From positions 48,237-112,236 of the forward strand of contig ML977019.1 in assembly GCA_010015675.1 (NCBI GenBank): DNA of 64,000 nucleotides. The letters are read 5' to 3'. Both the position numbers and the translations under genes were made by a program. Source of the DNA: Byssothecium circinans (Eukaryota > Ascomycota > Dothideomycetes > Pleosporales > Massarinaceae). Under the pieces are notes generated by a model. It was not told the origin of the DNA and ran no database searches. It saw nothing but the letters and a program-made list of their open reading frames with translations. This document shows, in pieces, positions 52,943-64,000 of this stretch; within the stretch, counting starts at the first letter, position 1, and each line of letters starts with the position of its first letter.

Positions 52943-53554
52943 TCAGTTTATCAGCGTCTCCGTACTGGACGTTCCCTGGTCTTGACTAGTTCCTTGCTGC
53001 GCGCCCTTCTTGGTAAGTTTCGACAGGAGCTTTTCCTTGCCCCTCTTGATGCGTCCCTTGAATCTTTCCCATAGAAACGTGTCGGGGTGACGCTGGTTTA
53101 AGTTCGGATCCGTAGTTCGGGGTCGTGGCCCAAGACCTACTGGGTGGGTGGTCGCGCAGATTGTGCCACGTCCTCCTCGGTTGTCATCTTTATCGAGTGT
53201 GTCTTCGAAGGGCGTTTTTTCGGGGCAGGCATCGGCTGGCGCTTCAAAAAGAGCGTCGTGGGAAGGAAGGTCACCGGTAAACCTTACGCGACGATTGACA
53301 TCGGCCGGTGAGTTGTTGGCGTGTGATACAGCAGGAGACAAGTCGATGTCCGGGCTGTTGTGTATAGAGCGCGAGTTCCGATCGTGAGAGGGATCGTCAG
53401 CTTGTGATGACCAATAAGCAAAGCTGACACCCTTCACAAGAGATATGGAAATGAACCTACATGGCTCGGAACTGAAATCCTCATCCTCGATCGCATACCG
53501 GTCATCGAACGGATTGGGGGAGCTGAGTTCAACATCATCCGTCGAGCGGCCCGC
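52943..53554 (-). CDS. Hypothetical charged protein, 5' end unresolved
   Basis: Exon 52943-53400 joins in frame through a 60 bp intron (GTAGGT...CACAAG) to an upstream exon, 53461-53554. That exon reads STDDVELSSPNPFDDRY then AIEDEDFSSEP and is preceded by a CCTTAG acceptor. The product is acidic and Ser/Asp-rich in the N-terminal part (DIDLSPAVSHANN). It ends in a basic segment (WERFKGRIKRGKEKLLSKLTKK) that could bind nucleic acid or membrane. No domain recognised. I could not find a start codon. Further upstream, coding-like pieces sit in other frames (RYDAADETASPTRPQQRKGP, then MREELVPSSAAFRERVASS). Either introns are unresolved or the gene has suffered frameshifts. Confidence 0.4.
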   Translation of the reverse strand, partial: AGRSTDDVELSSPNPFDDRYAIEDEDFSSEPCRFISISLVKGVSFAYWSSQADDPSHDRNSRSIHNSPDIDLSPAVSHANNSPADVNRRVRFTGDLPSHDALFEAPADACPEKTPFEDTLDKDDNRGGRGTICATTHPVGLGPRPRTTDPNLNQRHPDTFLWERFKGRIKRGKEKLLSKLTKKGAQQGTSQDQGTSSTETLIN

Positions 53555-54151
53555 CTAAGGCTTCGATGGAGCCCTCTGAAGCTTCTCGCAGAGAGTGAAG
53601 AGGCCACACGCTCTCGGAAGGCGGCTGAAGAGGGAACGAGTTCTTCTCTCATGCCGGGCCCTTCCTCTGCTGGGGGCGCGTGGGCGACGCAGTCTCGTCA
53701 GCGGCATCGTAGCGGTTGTTCGCGTGGGGGAGAGCGTGTAACGTGCGTCAAGGCTGAAATAGACGATATCGAACGATAGTACGGTAACGATTGGCCGATA
53801 TTGATGTGAAGATGTGAAGTGGTGTGGCGATGGAAATCGGATGTGCCCTGAAGAGTGAAGAAGCCGGTAGAAGTGGTAAGCTTATGGGGATGGGTGGCAC
53901 GGTAGTAGGAGCGAAGTTTGAGGGAAAGCACGATGATGATAATCGAGGTAGGTGCTCAGGAGCGCCATATGAAAAAATTTGGCTAAGCTGGGACTTCTCA
54001 ATCCCCACACAATTCACAATCATAGCATTCTTTTACGCCTTGATTCCGTCTCTTACGCTTCAGAGTTTCCAAATGCAAAAATCCAAGGGTATACCTATAT
54101 CCATAACGCCGCTGCCACAATGCAATACAACCTCATTCTTCAACCATGTTT
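53555..54151. other. Unresolved 5' exons and spacer
   Basis: 53555-53760 probably holds the 5' exons of the preceding minus-strand gene, in shifting frames. The rest, to the end of the kinetochore gene, shows no supported feature. Confidence 0.35.
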
Positions 54152-55019
54152 TCACCAACAGTCCAGCACCTTATTCACCTTCGCCTTTCCCCCATCATCA
54201 TCCAGCCCCATCTCCATCTCGACATCGTCCATACCATCTCCGTTTTCACCCTCCATCCCATCAAACTTCTCCCCAACCCTCCCCGCAACCCTGATAGCAA
54301 GTGTCCTCGATTTCCCCAACTCTGTCGCAAGGGGTGCATCCTTCCAAACAAGGTTCGGCTGTATGTTCTCCCTGGGCTTCCGATACGGTTCCAGCAGCGT
54401 TAGCAGCGTCTTGTACGTGTTCAATTTTTGCCGTAGTGTGAGACGCCGTGCAGACAGCTCCTGTAATTGCGTCATTCCCCTCAAATATGTATCTTGATCT
54501 GCTTCGTCATCGTCGCGTTCAGTTGAAGACGGTGCGTCGGCAGATGTGTCCCATCGGATAGGCAGTTTAGAGATGTTCACGTCTTGTGTGAGATCGTCGG
54601 TTCGATAGATTGTATTCGCATCATCGTGTACGTCTGTTGCGCCCTCGGTAGTTTCGTCCGATTCAATTTCACGAGCGCCTGATGCCAAGTAGAATTTGTC
54701 GATCTGCTCGGTGACGTGTTCGGTCATTTGGCGGCTGTAGACTTTGCGGGAGTGTTGTTTGAGCTCGCGGTTCACTATAACGTTAGCACGAGTTTGTTAG
54801 GACCACACAAATTCCATTTTTTCTCCATCCTAGAGGTGTTAAGATGACTGTAAAATGCTCACCTTTATCCAAAGCGCCTTTCAGCACGCTCAACTCCACA
54901 CCACCTTCGGTCGCAATGCGCTTTAGCTTCTCGGACGGAACGATGCCGCGCGAGAGGAACTGCTTGCGCAATTGCAGAAAATGCTGCTTCTGCTCGACGA
55001 CGGTAGCTTTTTGCGACAT
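54152..55019 (-). CDS. FTA4: Kinetochore Sim4 complex subunit Fta4
   Basis: Exons 54863-55019 and 54152-54774, with an 88 bp intron, encode 259 residues. The start at 55019 gives MSQKATVVEQKQHFLQLRKQ and a helical N-terminus. The C-terminal conserved block has a coiled coil (RRLTLRQKLNTYKTLLTLLEP) followed by RENIQPNLVWKD and ELGKSRTLAIRVAGRV. The pattern PxENIQPNLV followed by an ARVAGRV-like end is what I recall of the fungal Fta4 family. Fta4 is part of the Sim4/CCAN inner kinetochore network at centromeres. The tail after that block is Gly/Asp/Met-rich and poorly conserved in type. Identity is probable from memory of the motif only. Confidence 0.8.
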
Positions 55020-55633
55020 GGTGGGAGATAATTTGTGGTTAATGCTGTGCCGCGCTGGGTGACGGCTGTTTGGTGTGGTGTTCACGGTTGACGCGTGCGG
55101 GGCTTTAGCGCGTATGAATCGCAAACGTGTGCACGTGACCGTCTGGACATGCGTGAACTGGTGGTGACAGGAGGCCGGCAGCACTTCAGTAGCACATATT
55201 GTTTGTAACCCCTTCGCGTATCGAGTATTGCATCATTCTATCGCTCCCTCACTGGACAAAAAGCAGAGAGACCAGCCACATCAATCTGGTCCCGGGGTTC
55301 GAGGTCCGAAATCCAGGCCGACGGAGAGGCAAAATTGCATGCTAACATCGAGTATTGACAGCTGTGGATTGATATGAACGAAACACGGCGAGTGACCAGG
55401 TGGTCGGGGCCACTCAGTACTACCAGTTATTACCCGCATTTAGGTTGTGCATCCTTCATGACGACATCAAGGACTGAACATTGAACAAACTTGGACCTCC
55501 AGTCCAGACACTGCCCACGTGATCGGCGATACACCCTGCAGATGAGTCCGGGCTGGCGCTGTTCCTTGGATCTGCATGTTGCGTAAAACAAGGCTGGTCG
55601 TCATCAACAGTCAGGGTGTTCCCCACACCCGCC
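55020..55633. other. Intergenic, no supported gene
   Basis: Upstream region of the Fta4 gene followed by non-coding sequence. I see no tRNA-like fold or coding frame. Confidence 0.4.
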
Positions 55634-56107
55634 TCATATCACCACTCTAAAGATGCTCTGTAAATCATATCTGGGCCTCACAGCCTCATATTCCTGTCCT
55701 CTGAACCTCATGTACCAGCTGTCCCATCCTGTAGCGTGTGCCTTTTGCATGGTTTCAGCAAACGCAGCGCTAGAGAGCGTTTGAGGACGGGCCGGCGGCG
55801 GACATTGTTTGGGTGGCATTCAATGTCGCTTGCAAGCTATGACCGTATGACGCAGGCGACGGTCCGTTTCGCGCTTCACCTGGCATGCACTCAATGGAGC
55901 CAGCAGGCCAAGCCTTCACGAAACACTTCTTGCTACCTTCCAATTCCACCTGCAACCTACAATCCTCGCCGTCCCCCTCTTCCCACCAAATATCCAAATC
56001 ATCTGTCCGCAAAGTGACGACACTGTAATCCCACCTTCAGCTCCGTGCGAGAACCTCGGCAGAGCTTCCCAGATATCGACTGCGCGAGAGCGTATTATGG
56101 CTTCCAT
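55634..56107 (-). pseudogene. Possible small gene or gene relic
   Basis: Three consecutive minus-strand stretches in three frames look protein-like. 56107-55916 starts MEAIIRSRAVDIWEALPRF. 56030-55770 contains VVTLRTDDLDIWWEEGDG then ECMPG. 55819-55634 ends ETMQKAHATGWDSWYMRF then EYEAVRPRYDL. A GTGAAG donor after ECMPG and a CTCTAG acceptor before the last stretch suggest an intron, but the first junction needs a frameshift. The start lies only 48 bp from the divergent CSC1 start. Either a decayed gene or a mis-modelled three-exon gene; family unknown. Confidence 0.3.
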
Positions 56108-56154
56108 GCCTTGAGCTCCACGCTACGACTTCTCACGATTGACGATACTGCATC

Positions 56155-59100
56155 ATGTCTTCGCCGACGCCTGGTGCTCCGAAGACGACCGACGTGTTGG
56201 GGGGAAATATAGGCGCTGCACAGAAATCTACCAACCAAAGCATCAAGACGTTTGCCGCCTCGCTGTCCACCGCTGCCGTCATCTTCGGTGTCCAGATTGC
56301 TATTTTCCTCATTCTGAGCGGCAACTGGAAGCTTACGCGAACCAAGAACGATCCCAATGAAAAGCCTACTCATCGCCAAAGCCTCTTCCACAAGATTTAG
56401 TAAGTACAGGGACGCGACAAAAGTCCGGATACTCTTTCCACAGTTCCATAGCAGAGGACTGTCCATAAACTAACCAGCACAGTTACTACAAGACTGCCTT
56501 CGTACCGAAGCGCAAAAGGATCACGACACCCACGACGGCAATCGAATCGTTCAAGAATGTTTTCTTAATCAGCGACCGCGAACTCATCCGCATTGCAGGC
56601 GTCGACGGCTATCTCTTCCTGCAGTATCTCCAGCTGCTGCTCCAAATATTCATACCCATGACGGTAGTCATCTTGCCTATCCTGCTCCCTCTCAATCGAA
56701 TTGGAGATGTGCCTGGCGTATCGGGGCTGGACTCTTTCGCCTGGCCAAATGTCGGCGTGCGGGAGAAACAGAAGCGTCTCTGGGCCCATGCCGTGCTGGC
56801 CGTCTGCGTGGTCATATGGGTCTGCTACAACTTCTACAGGGCTTTAAGAAAGTTCGTGCGGCTCAGACAGACTATCCTCACCATGCCGGAACATCGGATC
56901 CGCGCATCGGCGACTACCATTCTGGTACAGAGCATCCCCCGGAAATGGCTTACTGTTGCCGCGTTGGATGCTCTCTACGACGTTTTTCCGGGTGGTATCA
57001 AGGATATCTGGATCAACCGTGACTACGACGAGCTGATGGAGAAAGTCAACAAGAGAACGAAGGTCGCTCGTGCACTGGAAGCTGCCGAGGTCAATTTAAT
57101 CATCAAATGCGCTGAGAAGCATAAGAAGATGGAAGAGAAGAAGGCAAAGAAAGAAGGCCAGAAAAAATCGAAAAAGGAGAAGAAGGCAGAAGAGGCCAGG
57201 CAGAATTCTGTCATCGCACACGAGTCGCATGAGCAGGGTGTTAGCGTTAATAACCCCCATCAGATTGAGCAGACTCTGGAGTCTGTGCTCAAAGACGACT
57301 CTTCTAGCTCCTCTTCTTCAGCTTCTTCTTCTCGGTCTTCATCTCCTGACCGAAAGAGGAAACTCATTCCAATTCCTATTGTCGGACAGGGCATCCAGGC
57401 TGTGGGCGACGGCTTCCGCGACGTCGGCAAACTTGGCAACAGAATGGTTGGAGGCTTCAGAGGTGCTTTTGTAAAGCATGACCGTAACCAGAGTCAGCAA
57501 ACCGACGGAACGAACGATGGGCCACTCTCATCCCCTGTTAGCGCAGACTTCGCAGACAGAGGCACTAGCAGCGACACATATACTGCACTCCATGACCCCT
57601 CAAAAGATACTTATGAGCCTGAGGGGAAATTCTCGCAGAATTCGCCGCCATTTGCCGACAAGAAGCGTCCGCATACTGCCGAGTCGACTTTGGGCCCGCT
57701 GCAGCCTTTGAGGGCGTTGAAAAATTCACGTATCAATCCGGTACGCCGTTTGAGCGATTTTGCAAGCCCTCAGCCTTTCCGTGCCGAGGGTGAAGAATCC
57801 CCTCTTGAGGCCAAGACTGATGAGCCCATCAAATACAACTACTCGGGGATTTACGATCAGAACTTTGTGGAAGACAAAGAAGACGCCCTCTGGAGGAAAT
57901 ACATCAAACCAAAAGACCGTGAAACCATGCGGATCCCGCTTTTCGACAAGTCATGGTGGCCCTCCCTCCCGCTCATTGGGAAAAAGGTTGATACCATTTA
58001 TCATTATCGTAAAGAGCTTGCACGTCTCAATCACGAAATTTCCCAAGACCAGGCTGATCTCGAACGTTTTCCGTTGATGAATTCCGCCTTTATTCAGTTC
58101 AATCATCAAGTCGCCGCACACATGGCCTGCCAGTCCCTCAGTCATCATATCCCTCGCCAAATGGACCCTCGCACCGTCGAAGTCAACCCGAACGAGATTC
58201 TCTGGGATAACCTGACCATGTCATGGTGGATGCGCTATGTGCGTATGTTCATAGTAATTTGCGCCATTGTTGGTTTGATCATCCTGTGGGGTATACCGGT
58301 TTCTTTCACTGGTGCCTTGTCGCAGATCAAGGATCTGACGGACAATTTCCGTTGGCTTGCCTGGCTCAACGACCTTCCTCAGGTACTCATCAGTTTTATT
58401 CAGGGTGAGTAAGATCTGCACCATGCAGCTGAGACCTTGGCCTTTGCTGTCTCGGACGATGCGCACTGGCACCCCTCCAAATGAGCTTTACTGACTTTGT
58501 ACCCCTCATATAGGTGTTTTGCCTCCTCTATTCCTTGCAATTCTTTTCGCCCTGCTACCGATCGTCCTGCGTGCCTTGGCCGAGCTAACTGGTACAACTA
58601 CCACCGGCGAGAGGGAGCTTCTAGTGCAGAACTTCTATTTCGCATTCGTCTTCATCCAGTTGTTCCTGGTTGTCTCCATTTCCTCGGGAATCATGTCGAC
58701 ACTCGATTCAATATTGAACGACCCTGGCGGCATTCCTCAGACACTCGCACAGAATCTCCCTAGGGCCGCCAACTACTTCTTCTCCTACATGATTCTGCAG
58801 GCGTTGAGTATCAGCTCAGGAACGTTGCTACAGATCGGCGCTGTGATTCTCCTACTTATTAGTCGTTTCTTGGACACGACGCCCCGGCAAAAAGTTTCAA
58901 GGGTACGTAGAACTTCAACAAAAGTGCAGTGACAACCCTCTGGATGATCGTTGCTGACTTTTGGTCTCTAGGTACTCAGTCGGCCAGGTATCAACTGGGG
59001 GAACATGATTCCTGTCTACACCAACTTTGGTGCCATTGGGATTATCTACTCAGTCGTATCACCTCTGATCATGGTCATGATGTTGCTCACTTTCAGTTTG

Positions 59101-60162
59101 TTCTGGCTCACTTACCGATACCAAATGATCTACGTCTCCTACGCCAAAGCCGAAACCAACGGTCTTATCTTCCCAAAGGCGATCAACCAACTCTTCACCG
59201 GTCTCTACTTCTTAGAGCTCTGCTTGATTGGTCTTTTCTCCCTACAACGAACACCAACGCATGGGCCTGCATGCCTACCACAGGCAATCATCATGATTGT
59301 CACTCTCGGATTCACAGTGCTCTTCCAGTTCCTGCTCAACCGAGCCTTTGGGCCTCTATTTACATACCTGCCCATTACTTTCGAGGACGAAGCGGTCCAG
59401 AGGGACGAGGAATTTCAACGTGCTCAAGCTAGTCGATGGCAGCCAAAGGAGGACGACGAACACGCATCGCTGGCGCAATCTCTCAATACGGAACTTGAAA
59501 AACGAGAAAAGGCCGAGAGACGCGAATCGCAGCTTTTGGAAGAGGAGGACCGTCACAGGTCTCGGAGCTACAATCCAGACTCGTACGAGATGAAACCGCT
59601 CGGAGCCCCACGTAACAGAGAGAGCTCACATCCCCTTTCCGAGAGCCCAGGACGTATGCGCAAAGGCAACTGGGCCGACCGATCCCGTGAACGTTCACGC
59701 TCGCACTCGTACCGGAAGGAGAAGCAGGAGAGCGGAGATAGCCATAAGCACAAGCATAAGAAGCCTGTCAACCCACTCGACGCTGTCACTAATGTCCTCA
59801 AAACTGGTATTGATGGCGCCACCCGTCCTATTCGCGACCTTGAAGCACAGGCCGCCGAAGGCATCCTGCCAAGCGCCAACCTCTTTGACGATATCGATGA
59901 CCAACTCGAAGACATTGAGCCCGAAGCTCGCCAGAAGCTGATTAAGCGTAGCTTTCAGCATCCGGCAACGAGGGCGATTCAACCAGCCATCTGGATTCCG
60001 CACGACGATCTCGGTATCGCTAAGGACGAGGTGCTTGGAACGGCGGCGTTCAGCCAGAAGATTTGGGTCACGAGTGAGAATGCTCGCTTGGACGCCAGTG
60101 GGCTGGTCATGTATAGGGGCTTGCCGCCAGACCGTGATCCATTCGAGAATATCGAGGTATGA
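56155..60162 (+). CDS. CSC1/OSCA-like osmosensitive cation channel
   Basis: Four exons (56155-56399, 56483-58404, 58514-58902, 58972-60162) encode 1248 residues. Order of parts: a first TM helix (VIFGVQIAIFLILSG) with the conserved HKIYYYKTAF loop, then two more TM helices. A large cytosolic loop follows with TMPEHRIRASATTILVQSIP and a Lys/Ser-rich disordered insert (EKKAKKEGQKKSKKEKKAEE). The core channel region has FIQFNHQVAAHMACQS, WDNLTMSWWMRY and several helices including INWGNMIPVYTNFGAIGIIYS. The C-terminal PHM7-type extension is IWIPHDDLGIAKDE. The family forms calcium-permeable channels opened by osmotic or membrane tension, in the plasma membrane or ER. The long insert and tail make it larger than yeast CSC1. 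Confidence 0.92.
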
Positions 60163-61147
60163 TGGGGGCAAGTTGGGTAGTACAGTCTAGTGTCAAACTT
60201 TCGGCGACGCTTTCCATACTTTGGGCATGGTAAGGAGTGCAAGGCTTTGGCACTAGTACTGTAGAAAGGCGCCTTGGGATAGTGTTTTTCCTTACTTTCC
60301 AGTATTCCTATCTCTCTCTCTTTCTAGTTTCTTGTTGCTTCCTGCATAGCGTGGTGTGGTGTGGTGGCTTGTGTGGCATAAGTACGATTCTTTGTCCTTG
60401 TGTGCGTGGGAGATTAGATGGTATGGATGATACCCTAGAGTCGGCGTGCAGGTACACTTAGATATCCTGCAACAATTGAATCAGTATGCAAACTTTTGTT
60501 GAACCGGAAAATTTGGGCTCGGACGTTTTCAACGACTCTCTGTGGGACTCGATGATATATAGTGATGTATCGAGGGTCTGAGACTGTATACGCTTCCAGA
60601 TGTCCTATAATCTCTCTGTGTCGCTAGGCGTTTCTGAACTTTTGCTCTTGGATTTAACATTGTCACCTATCATTACTATGTTTGCGTCCGGTAGATTGCT
60701 GGGCACAGTGACATGATCAACCAGTATCCCAATTAGTGCAAGTCACGAGACGATCCCTACTCCGCCGCACCTCCGCCATAACATGGTGGCAGTGCATGGA
60801 ATCCTGAAAGCGAGCAACACGAGAGATTGCATCAGGCCAGGCGTTTTCCGACAGCTCGGCTTGGCGTAAGTAGCCAATGACGACGCGGATGAATTCTTGG
60901 ATCCTCCCTCTGTGGGCGGAGATCTTGAGGTGGAATGCTCAGAGGCGTCCCGTCGTTAACGAGGTTGATGAGGCTGAAAGAAGGGGTTTATATAGATGGG
61001 TTTGAGATTCCATTCTGTGTTATTACATCTGAATCACCTCCATTTCTTTAGAGTGACTTCACATCTTTAAAGTGATTTCCATTCCGAGTCGGCTTTTTGA
61101 GCCTTCTATTTCCTCCTTGGTTGAACGCATCATTACCATCAAGCAAC
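60163..61147. other. Intergenic with TATA-like box
   Basis: Contains a GTGTGGTGTGGTGG short run near 60353 and a TTTATATAG word near 60987-60995. That word is about 155 bp upstream of the ATG at 61148 and could be its TATA box. No coding frame is supported. Confidence 0.45.
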
Positions 61148-61954
61148 ATGTCCACCGCCATCGCGCTCCGAGATATGGGTCCTCACGCCCAACCCTCGGG
61201 CAGCGTTCGCCATCGCCCAGTCTCCAAACAAGACATCAACACGACGAGCCCTGAAGACACGGACGCCTGGGTTAACAAACCACACGACACCATATCTTCC
61301 ACGCTCCCACTCGACTCTCACGCCTTCACACCCACGCATACATATTGGATCACACCGCACGGCCTATTAACAAAGAACATCACGATCCTCGATCTAACCC
61401 CGGACATGGACGTCGCCTACAACGGAATGACAGACGCCTACAAAGCTCAAGTTAAGAAGACGCTGAAAGACCATACCTTCACGCCGACTTGGACATGCCA
61501 TCGCCTCAACTGGCTTGGATTAAAGTACAACATCACCGACGATCAGGGCCGCAGTATCGCAGCCTGGAATCACCCCTGGACATCGGTCGGCGAGGCACGT
61601 CTTACATTCCCCGAGTCCTCGGGGCATTCGGCACACCCCATCACTCTGCGGAATAAACGCTGGGGACTACGTACTGAGGGCTTTACGGTGAATTCGCAGC
61701 CGTTTGTCTGGGAGATGGATAGTCTCTGGCATAGCACCAATATGACGCTGTACAAAGTGTTCAGGTCGGAAGATGGGGAGAGGAAGGTTGAGGTGGGGAG
61801 GTATGCGCAGAAGTGGTGGGGTGGGTTTGTGACGGGTGGGATTGCCGTGGTTGATGGGAGGGAGCTCGATGGGTTTCTTGCGTGTTTGACGCTTTGTGTG
61901 GTGTTGAAGAAGAAGAGGCAGAGGGCTGCTGAGAGGAATAATGGTGCTGAGTGA
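61148..61954 (+). CDS. LURP-one/tubby-like protein
   Basis: A single exon of 268 residues from the ATG at 61148 (CAACATGTCC). The first 45 residues are polar and probably disordered. The rest is a beta-rich domain. It starts near HTYWITPHGLLTKNITILDL, continues TWTCHRLNWLGLKYNITDDQG and SLWHSTNMTLYKVF, and ends with a hydrophobic helix, FVTGGIAVVDGRELDGFLAC. A long beta-barrel closed by a hydrophobic C-terminal helix is the tubby-like/LURP-one fold, common in fungi and of unknown biochemical role; members may bind membranes or lipids. The assignment is by pattern only. A basic tail (KKKRQRAAER) follows the helix. Confidence 0.65.
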   Translation: MSTAIALRDMGPHAQPSGSVRHRPVSKQDINTTSPEDTDAWVNKPHDTISSTLPLDSHAFTPTHTYWITPHGLLTKNITILDLTPDMDVAYNGMTDAYKAQVKKTLKDHTFTPTWTCHRLNWLGLKYNITDDQGRSIAAWNHPWTSVGEARLTFPESSGHSAHPITLRNKRWGLRTEGFTVNSQPFVWEMDSLWHSTNMTLYKVFRSEDGERKVEVGRYAQKWWGGFVTGGIAVVDGRELDGFLACLTLCVVLKKKRQRAAERNNGAE

Positions 61955-62283
61955 GGCCGCTCCGGGATCGTTGAAGGCTGAGGTCTTCTCTTCTTCTCTT
62001 GGTGGATCACTTCCGCCGCTGTGTAGGTAGTAGCGATCACAATTACGTTTTAAGGCTGGGAGACGCTTTTGTTTGTATAAGTAATGTAGTCGATGTGGTT
62101 CTTTGCGACATCTGGAAGATGACGACTCATTTGTATGTGGATCGTGATGATGTCAGCTCTTGGCGCTCCGCCCGGTAGCCTGTTCGTTCCAGACCTCTCT
62201 CACCCTTCTCGGTCGTTCGGTCACTCGTCGTATCAGCTGCGTCCAACAACAATCATAAAAAGGGAGTTACACACTCTGTCAAG
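61955..62283. other. Spacer with TATA-like word
   Basis: Upstream region of the F-box gene. A CATAAAAAG word at 62254-62262 is close to its ATG at 62284, rather near for a core promoter. No gene is supported. Confidence 0.4.
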
Positions 62284-63801
62284 ATGCCGCGTATGTCGAA
62301 ACGCAAGGCGATGAGTGTGCCAGATTCCTCCAGCGGTCCTCATAAGAAACGTCGCGCCCCCACCAAGCGTACCAACCCATCAACTGCCAGCCGACTTTGT
62401 GCGCTGCCGGAAGAGCTTTTGCTAGAGATACTGGACTTATTCCTCGACCCTCTTTACGATGAGACAGATGTGAAAGCGCTGTATAGCCTCTGCTTGACCA
62501 ACCGCCAGTTCTATCGCCTGGCGAAGAACTACCTCTACAATGTCGTCGACAACCGCCTCGGCGACGGCCGCAAACTGCTCCGTACTCTCATTGAGGAACC
62601 TCATATGGGAGCAAAAATCCGGAATCTAGCTTTCCTTGACGAACACTATGACGCTCTTCCTAAGGAGGAGAACAACCGCCACATGCTCACCCACATCGAA
62701 CGAAGGGAGCTCTGCAAAAAAGTGCAGGAGCTTGGTATCACCAATCCACGCCACTACTCCCGTGTTTTCCAAGGCCCGCAACCCAAGGATCATCTCGCCG
62801 CATTACTTCTGCTCACCCCCAATGTCCAATGCCTGGATATTTGTGACCAAAACATGTGCTGTCATCCACGAGGTTACCCCGTGGATCCTGCCTGGATGAG
62901 GATTCTGGCCGAAGTAGGCTTCCATGAATCCCTGCCTCTTGCCAATCATTTTCGAAATCTTCATACTATACGGATATCCATGGGCCCCATCAAGTTCAAC
63001 TCGATTGCACCGGTGCTCGGAATTCTCTCTCTCCGCACGCTCATGCTGGAAGACGTGTACCAGGGCGGCGAGACCATGCAGTGGCTGTGGGAACTCGGCA
63101 TCAGCCCGCGCTCATCGCTACTCGAGAACCTATATCTAGAGAGTAGCTATGTCGACTCTAGAGCCGTCGCACAGCTTCTACACTCCATCCACAGTCTCCG
63201 CCTCTTCGTTTTCGAATTCGACAACACAGTACGCAGCGGCTTGTACAGAATATACGAGAACTCACCACCAAAACTGTCATATCCATTGCTCACGGCCGCT
63301 ATTCTGGAACAGAAGGATTCACTTGAGCAACTGAGCATCGAAAACAGCGCGGATCCCGACCTCGAGGAGATCTTCTCTGTTGAATACGGCACTCTCGGCT
63401 CCCTGCACGAAATGCATAAGCTCCGCTTTCTGGATGTCGGACTGGACTGCTACACCAGCACCGAAGTGTCCTTTAACGACTTCGACGAGGCGGAAGAGCG
63501 TCTCCAGCGCGTCAATCTTGCGGACAAGCTACCTGCCAATATCAGTCAACTGGATCTCAACATCGAGGAAGAAGAAGACGACGATTACGAGGAGTACTGG
63601 GGCGATTGTCTCGAGGACCTGGCGAATGCGTGCGAGACGAGGTTGTCTGCGTTGAAGGAGGTCAAGGTTTCTAGGAAGAGGTTTGGGCCTATTTGTACGG
63701 CGAGCGGGATCCATGATATCAAGGAGATTTTTAGGGATAATGGGGTTCATTTGGTTTTTGAGCAGCGGGATCCGGCACCTCCGAGTACGTGGGCTACCTA
63801 G
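62284..63801 (+). CDS. F-box domain protein
   Basis: A single exon of 505 residues. A basic stretch (GPHKKRRAPTKR) near the N-terminus is a likely nuclear signal. Residues about 39-80 form an F-box-like motif: LCALPEELLLEILDLFLDP, followed by SLCLTNRQFYRLAKNYLYN. The remaining 400 residues are leucine-rich with irregular repeats (LLLLTPNVQCLDI, LRTLMLEDV, LENLYLESSY, LRFLDVGLDC) and an acidic run (EEEEDDDYEEY). The layout fits substrate-recognition subunits of SCF ubiquitin ligases, a large fungal family with mostly unknown targets. The protein appears complete. Confidence 0.8.
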   Translation: MPRMSKRKAMSVPDSSSGPHKKRRAPTKRTNPSTASRLCALPEELLLEILDLFLDPLYDETDVKALYSLCLTNRQFYRLAKNYLYNVVDNRLGDGRKLLRTLIEEPHMGAKIRNLAFLDEHYDALPKEENNRHMLTHIERRELCKKVQELGITNPRHYSRVFQGPQPKDHLAALLLLTPNVQCLDICDQNMCCHPRGYPVDPAWMRILAEVGFHESLPLANHFRNLHTIRISMGPIKFNSIAPVLGILSLRTLMLEDVYQGGETMQWLWELGISPRSSLLENLYLESSYVDSRAVAQLLHSIHSLRLFVFEFDNTVRSGLYRIYENSPPKLSYPLLTAAILEQKDSLEQLSIENSADPDLEEIFSVEYGTLGSLHEMHKLRFLDVGLDCYTSTEVSFNDFDEAEERLQRVNLADKLPANISQLDLNIEEEEDDDYEEYWGDCLEDLANACETRLSALKEVKVSRKRFGPICTASGIHDIKEIFRDNGVHLVFEQRDPAPPSTWAT

Positions 63802-64000
63802 ATATTATTAGGTGTCGAGGTGTATTTGGGGGTGGAAACTTGATTGGGGTGTCTCGCGAGATGGATGGTGTTCTCTCGCATTTAATGTATTGCTAGATTC
63901 ATCACGTTTTGAGTGGAATCCCCCATGCAACTTTCTTCTATCTTGCAAATGCGTGCTCGGCTTCTCCCCGATGGCTGATCCTGAATGTCCCTCGTCACTC

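Noticed and set aside
55290..55320. GGTTCGAGGTCC word resembling a tRNA T-loop
   Set aside because: No acceptor, D-arm or anticodon stems can be folded around it.

Overview
The window is nuclear DNA of a filamentous ascomycete (Pezizomycotina), most likely a Dothideomycete; the class is inferred from overall gene style, not tested. The reasons are dense genes on both strands, many 48-60 bp introns with GTRNGT donors and CTRAC/CTGAC branch sites, and fungal families such as Med2, Fta4, DUF7580 and AcuF-type zinc fingers. I found no rRNA, tRNA or CRISPR.

Left part, 1-20.4 kb: accessory character. It holds a small one-helix protein, a decayed minus-strand gene, an intact P450 (3.2-5.0 kb), a broken 14-TM-type MFS transporter (5.9-8.0 kb), a secreted DUF5695 glycosidase-like protein (8.3-11.0 kb), a small mitochondrial-type membrane protein and a C2H2 regulator. 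Next come a degenerate tandem repeat of about 135-150 bp units and two look-alike signal/one-TM proteins either side of a large zinc-finger protein.

Middle, 20.9-38.9 kb: mitochondrial DNA polymerase gamma (MIP1) is divergent from a RING E3 resembling Slx8. A zinc-finger/winged-helix-like protein is divergent from a DUF7580 protein, a pair reminiscent of fungal incompatibility or signalling families (inference). Then follow a Ser/Pro-rich protein, a Gfo/Idh/MocA oxidoreductase, an AT-rich relic and a DUF1996 pseudogene that keeps a TATA box.

Right part, 39.4-64 kb: mostly core genes. SNU13 is head-to-head with the V-ATPase proteolipid gene. A SurE-like phosphatase gene has a 391 bp MITE about 215 bp upstream, flanked by a perfect 5 bp target duplication. 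These are followed by Med2, a three-RRM Pub1/TIA1-like protein, PIF1 helicase, kinetochore Fta4, a CSC1/OSCA-type channel, a LURP-one-like protein and an F-box protein. Two or three small minus-strand loci (52.0-56.1 kb) look coding but are unresolved.

No obviously new multigene system is visible. The best leads are the MITE, the paired one-TM proteins, the zinc-finger/DUF7580 pair, and the cluster of recently broken accessory genes beside intact housekeeping genes.
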